A DNA stretch of 64,000 nucleotides, taken from NCBI RefSeq assembly GCF_002113125.1, contig NZ_NEJP01000020.1, positions 1-64,000 of the forward strand, given 5' to 3'. The position numbers and the translations under genes were made by a program. Under the pieces are notes generated by a model. That model saw only the letters and a program-made list of their open reading frames with translations, made no database searches and was not told the origin of the DNA. Positions within the stretch are counted from its first letter, which is position 1. The number at the start of each line of letters is the position of its first letter. This stretch comes from Pseudomonas sp. B20(2017). GTDB taxonomy: Bacteria > Pseudomonadota > Gammaproteobacteria > Pseudomonadales > Pseudomonadaceae. Of this stretch, positions 61,359 to 64,000 are shown one piece after another.

Positions 61359-61435
61359 CGGGGTATAGCGCAGTCCGGTAGCGCGCCTGCTTTGGGAGCA
61401 GGATGTCAGGAGTTCGAATCCCCTTACCCCGACCA
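61359..61435 (+). tRNA. tRNA-Pro (TGG), copy 1
   Basis: 77 bases with encoded CCA. The acceptor CGGGGTA pairs with TACCCCG, and the anticodon TGG is in GCTTTGGGAGC. The T-stem has an A-T pair at positions 49-65 (AGGAG/CCCCT), where copy 2 has G-C. Confidence 0.95.
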
Positions 61436-61440
61436 TTTTT

Positions 61441-61516
61441 GGGTCGTTAGCTCAGTTGGTAGAGCAGTTGGCTTTTAACCAATTGGTCGTAGGTTCGAAT
61501 CCCACACGACCCACCA
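61441..61516 (+). tRNA. tRNA-Lys (TTT)
   Basis: 76 bases with encoded CCA. The acceptor GGGTCGT pairs with ACGACCC, the anticodon TTT is in GGCTTTTAACC and the T-loop is TTCGAAT. Five bases after tRNA-Pro copy 1. Confidence 0.96.
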
Positions 61517-61580
61517 TTTTTGAAACCAGGTAACACTGGGATCGAATCTTAAGATCAGAGGCCAAAAGCGCTGATCGAAG

Positions 61581-61612
61581 AAGGCGATCTTTGAAAGGTC
61601 GCCTTTTTTTTA
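61581..61612 (+). terminator. Terminator between tRNA-Lys and tRNA-Pro copy 2
   Basis: AAGGCGATC and GGTCGCCTT arms (one G-T pair) with a 7-base loop and a run of T. It lies directly before the second tRNA-Pro, which therefore seems to sit outside the main transcription unit unless read-through occurs. Confidence 0.85.
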
Positions 61613-61613
61613 C

Positions 61614-61690
61614 CGGGGTATAGCGCAGTCCGGTAGCGCGCCTGCTTTGGGAGCAGGATGTCGGGAGTTCGAATCCCCCTACCCCGACCA
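61614..61690 (+). tRNA. tRNA-Pro (TGG), copy 2
   Basis: 77 bases with encoded CCA, identical to copy 1 except for two bases that form one T-stem pair (G49-C65 instead of A49-T65). It starts two bases after the T-run of a terminator, and I see no promoter of its own. Confidence 0.95.
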
Positions 61691-61695
61691 TATTA

Positions 61696-61733
61696 AAAAT
61701 CCTCGTATTGAAAGATACGGGGATTTTTTTTGC
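61696..61733 (+). terminator. Terminator after tRNA-Pro copy 2
   Basis: AAAATCCTCGTAT and ATACGGGGATTTT arms (one G-T pair), 6-base loop, then a run of T. Confidence 0.9.
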
Positions 61734-61849
61734 CTCCAGAAATGTTTCATTCAAGTCGTCGTACAACTTGCCGATAGCCCGCTAACGAAAGGGGCCTGCC
61801 GCATCAAGCGCCCCTGAATTCTGCCAATACAAGAAAAAGGGCGTTCGTC

Positions 61850-63475
61850 ATGTTGCTTCGTCAGTTGAATATTGCTCCCCGTGCCGCCCTGGGCTTTGCC
61901 CTGATCGCGGTGCTGGTGGCGTTGCTCGGGGTGTTTGCGCTGGGGCAGATGTCGAGCATCCGCGACAGCGAAGTGGCAGTGGAGACGCAGTGGCTGCCGA
62001 GCATTCGTGGTGGCGACGAGATTCGCGAGATCATGTTGCGCATTCGCACCATTTCCCTGCGCATGGCGCTGGATCAGGATCCGGCCAACATCGCCACGTA
62101 CCGCAGCCAGATGGACACCCGCGACAAGGAACTGAGCGAGAAAATCGCCGCTTACGACCGACTGGTGACCACTCCGGAAGGCCAGCAGTTATACGATCAG
62201 TTCAAGAAAACCTTCGCCGCCTACCGTACCGGGATCGCCCAGTCGTTCACCCTCGCCGAGCAAGGCAAGCGCGATGAGCTGACCAAGTTGCTGCTGGTCG
62301 ACATGAAAACCGTGGTCGACGGCTCTGGCAAACAACTCAATGACCTGGCCGATCTGTTCGCCCGCCAGGTCGCCGCCGAAAGCCAGAACTCTGCCGCCCA
62401 CTACGAAACCTCGCGCACTATCGTGACCCTATTCATTGCTCTGGCGGCGCTGGCAACCGTGGCCCTTGCGACGTTGCTGACCCGCAGCATTGTTCGCCCT
62501 CTGAGCGCCGCCGTCGACGCTGCTGAACACGTTGCCAGAGGCGATCTGACCCGTCCGATCGAAACCCACGGCAACGATGAAGTCAGCCGGTTGCTCAAAG
62601 CGTTGGCGACCATGCAGCAGAACCTGCGTGAAACCCTGCAGGGCATCAGCGGCTCGGCCACGCAGCTGGCGACCGCTTCCGACGAACTGAGCGCGGTTAC
62701 CCACGACAGCACGCAAGGACTGCAACAACAGAACAACGAAATCGAACAGGCCGCCACTGCCGTTAACGAGATGACCACGGCGGTCGAGGAAGTCGCCCGC
62801 AATGCGGTGTCGACGTCCGACGCTACCCGTCAATCCAGCGAGTCGGCACAACTGGGACAGGAACGTGTCAGCGAAACCGCGAGCGCCATCAACGCCTTGG
62901 CGAGCGAAGTCGAACACACCGGCGAGTTGGTGCAATCACTGGCTAACCAGTCGCAAGACATCGGCAAAGTGCTGGACGTGATTCGTGCGATCGCTGAACA
63001 GACCAACCTGCTGGCACTCAACGCTGCCATCGAAGCGGCGCGGGCCGGGGAGAGCGGGCGCGGGTTTGCGGTTGTCGCCGACGAAGTCCGGGCGCTGGCT
63101 TATCGCACGCAGCAATCGACCCAGGAAATCGAGCAGATGGTGCAGGGCATGCGCAACGGTTCAAGCCTGGCGCTGGAGTCGATGCAGGCCAGTGCCTCGC
63201 GGGCGGCCACCACGCTGGTGCTGGCCGAGCGGGCCGGTGAAGCGTTGCAGACGATCACAGCCTCGGTAAACGAAATCCATGAGCGCAATCTGGTGATCGC
63301 CAGCGCCGCCGAAGAACAGGCGCAAGTGGCGCGGGAGGTGGATCGCAATCTGGTGAACATTCGCGATCTGTCGGTGCGCTCGGCGGCGGGTGCTGATCAA
63401 ACCAACGCGTCGAGTCATGAACTGTCGCAACTGGCTAACGCCTTGCAGGGCATGGTGCGGCGCTTCCAGCTGTAA
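61850..63475 (+). CDS. Methyl-accepting chemotaxis protein (four-helix-bundle sensor)
   Basis: 541 residues. TM1 at about 11-31, a periplasmic four-helix-bundle (4HB_MCP) sensor to about 188, TM2 at about 189-210, HAMP (RSIVRPLSAAVDAAEHVARGDLTRPI) and the cytoplasmic signalling domain. The hairpin tip IAEQTNLLALNAAIEAARAGESGRGFAVVADEVRALA is intact. There is no C-terminal NWETF-type CheR tether. The ligand cannot be predicted from sequence. It stands alone, between the tRNA genes and a convergent EF-hand gene. ATG preceded by AAAAAGG. Confidence 0.93.
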   Translation: MLLRQLNIAPRAALGFALIAVLVALLGVFALGQMSSIRDSEVAVETQWLPSIRGGDEIREIMLRIRTISLRMALDQDPANIATYRSQMDTRDKELSEKIAAYDRLVTTPEGQQLYDQFKKTFAAYRTGIAQSFTLAEQGKRDELTKLLLVDMKTVVDGSGKQLNDLADLFARQVAAESQNSAAHYETSRTIVTLFIALAALATVALATLLTRSIVRPLSAAVDAAEHVARGDLTRPIETHGNDEVSRLLKALATMQQNLRETLQGISGSATQLATASDELSAVTHDSTQGLQQQNNEIEQAATAVNEMTTAVEEVARNAVSTSDATRQSSESAQLGQERVSETASAINALASEVEHTGELVQSLANQSQDIGKVLDVIRAIAEQTNLLALNAAIEAARAGESGRGFAVVADEVRALAYRTQQSTQEIEQMVQGMRNGSSLALESMQASASRAATTLVLAERAGEALQTITASVNEIHERNLVIASAAEEQAQVAREVDRNLVNIRDLSVRSAAGADQTNASSHELSQLANALQGMVRRFQL

Positions 63476-63488
63476 TCATGCAGACGTG

Positions 63489-63530
63489 AAAAAGCCGCGC
63501 TTCTCGTCAGAGAAAGCGCGGCTTTGTTTT
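63489..63530. terminator. Bidirectional terminator between the MCP and EF-hand genes
   Basis: AAAGCCGCGCTTCTC and GAGAAAGCGCGGCTTT arms (one-base bulge), GTCA loop, T-rich on the plus side (GTTTTG) and TTTTT on the minus side. Both flanking genes end here. Confidence 0.85.
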
Positions 63531-63547
63531 GTCGGGCGTCTGAAAAA

Positions 63548-63955
63548 TCAGGCACCGTCCTGGTCTTTCAGGTGTTCGAACAGACCTTTCGGCATTTTCT
63601 TGCCATTGGCTTCGAAGTTGGCTTTGACGTTGTTGTACGCCTCTTGCTCGTCGATGAAACCGTCGTGGTTGGTGTCGATCTTGTCGAAGTCGGATTTCGG
63701 CGCGACCTTCAGGAACTCGGCGCGCGAGACCTTGCCGTCGCCATCGGTGTCGGTCTTGGCCATCGACGCATCGCCGCATTTGCCTTCACCGCATTTGCCT
63801 TCCGGGGTTTTCACCGAAGTCTCGGCCGAAGCGACCATGTAGCCCTGGGCCAGCGGTTGCGCGGCGAACACCGAGCCGGACAGCATCAGGCCGCCGGCCA
63901 GTACGGCACCGACCAGGCCAAGGGAGTTTTTGCCGATTTTCGAAGTACGGGACAT
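63548..63955 (-). CDS. Secreted EF-hand protein with tandem EGKCG motifs (HvfA/BufA-like)
   Basis: 135 residues from the ATG at 63955, with AGGAG seven bases upstream. A signal peptide (1-32, ending SVFAA) is followed by QPLAQGYMVASAE and two adjacent EGKCG motifs at 52-56 and 57-61 (Cys55, Cys60). Two EF-hand loops follow, DTDGDGKVSRAE (69-80) and DTNHDGFIDEQE (94-105), with complete calcium ligands. Tandem EGKCG after such a leader is the hallmark of HvfA/BufA precursors. In these the Cys is oxidised by MNIO (DUF692) enzymes to copper-binding heterocycles. EF-hands are unusual there. No modification gene lies downstream; the region upstream of the gene is outside the window. Confidence 0.85.
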   Translation of the reverse strand: MSRTSKIGKNSLGLVGAVLAGGLMLSGSVFAAQPLAQGYMVASAETSVKTPEGKCGEGKCGDASMAKTDTDGDGKVSRAEFLKVAPKSDFDKIDTNHDGFIDEQEAYNNVKANFEANGKKMPKGLFEHLKDQDGA

Positions 63956-64000
63956 TGCATTCTCCTTCGGTTGCACAGCGCAACCACACGTTAAGGGCGA

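Noticed and set aside
61274..61690. Integration site of a genomic island at the tRNA cluster
   Set aside because: tRNA genes are common attachment sites and tRNA-Pro is duplicated, but there is no integrase, and the copies are full-length and 178 bases apart with tRNA-Lys and a terminator between them.
61452..61766. Minus-strand open frame of 104 codons across tRNA-Lys and tRNA-Pro copy 2
   Set aside because: It is the antisense of tRNA genes (gives the well-known false VGRVGFEPTTNWLKANCSTN-type peptide) and runs through two terminators.

Overview
The window is chromosomal DNA of a Pseudomonas species, most likely of the P. fluorescens group. Three things point there. The coding sequence is GC-rich with Pseudomonas codon use. 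Most gene neighbourhoods match, from memory, the P. aeruginosa PAO1 stretch from mscL/katB (about PA4613-PA4614) down to clpB (PA4542). At least six intergenic spaces carry the GTGGGAGC...GCTCGCGA type REP sequences typical of fluorescent pseudomonads. It is core genome, densely packed and almost without mobile DNA: I see no transposase, integrase, phage gene or CRISPR array.

Layout. 1-12.3 kb: mscL, periplasmic catalase katB, radA, a mapZ-like PilZ gene, a cstA-ybdD-yjiA type unit (peptide/pyruvate transporter, small partner, metal-binding GTPase), then a minus-strand dctA-like transporter followed by two GntR/FCD regulators, and glyA. 12.5-20.8 kb: morA (large PAS-GGDEF-EAL protein), ettA, gdhA, a shortened GreA/GreB paralogue and a small lipoprotein. 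21-30.8 kb: a poorly understood envelope section with a Lnb-like (DUF4105) domain joined to a predicted outer-membrane barrel, a DUF3015 protein, a Lon-family protease, a 609-residue lipoprotein, a YqhA membrane protein, small proteins, fklB and a small gene under a likely Fur box. 31-44.6 kb: housekeeping genes yjdM, ispB, rplU-rpmA, obgE, proB, creA, rpsT, murJ, ribF, ileS, lspA, fkpB and ispH. 44.5-55.3 kb: type IV pilus minor pilins and pilY1/pilE (fimT, fimU, pilV, pilW, pilX, pilY1, pilE), thiO, then pilR, pilS and a small zinc-ribbon gene. 55.4-64 kb: bamD, rluD-pgeF-clpB, a tRNA cluster (Asn, Pro, Lys, Pro), a chemoreceptor and a secreted EF-hand protein with two EGKCG motifs.

Common themes. 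Cyclic-di-GMP and surface behaviour recur (mapZ, morA, PilY1 and the minor pilins, PilSR, a chemoreceptor). The envelope is the second theme (murJ, lspA, bamD, mscL, two lipoproteins, the barrel protein). Translation genes cluster at 32-44 kb and at the tRNA locus.

The most promising less-described items are: the EGKCG/EF-hand protein at the right edge, which resembles the MNIO-modified HvfA/BufA copper-related RiPP precursors but has no visible modification genes; the DUF4105-barrel/DUF3015 pair; the Gre-like factor lacking the catalytic coiled-coil tip; a pair of GGT-N3-ACC operator-like sites upstream of the dctA-like gene; a Fur-box-controlled 85-residue protein; and the rearranged minor-pilin block without pilY2. 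All family assignments come from reading motifs and from memory of homologues. No database search was run.
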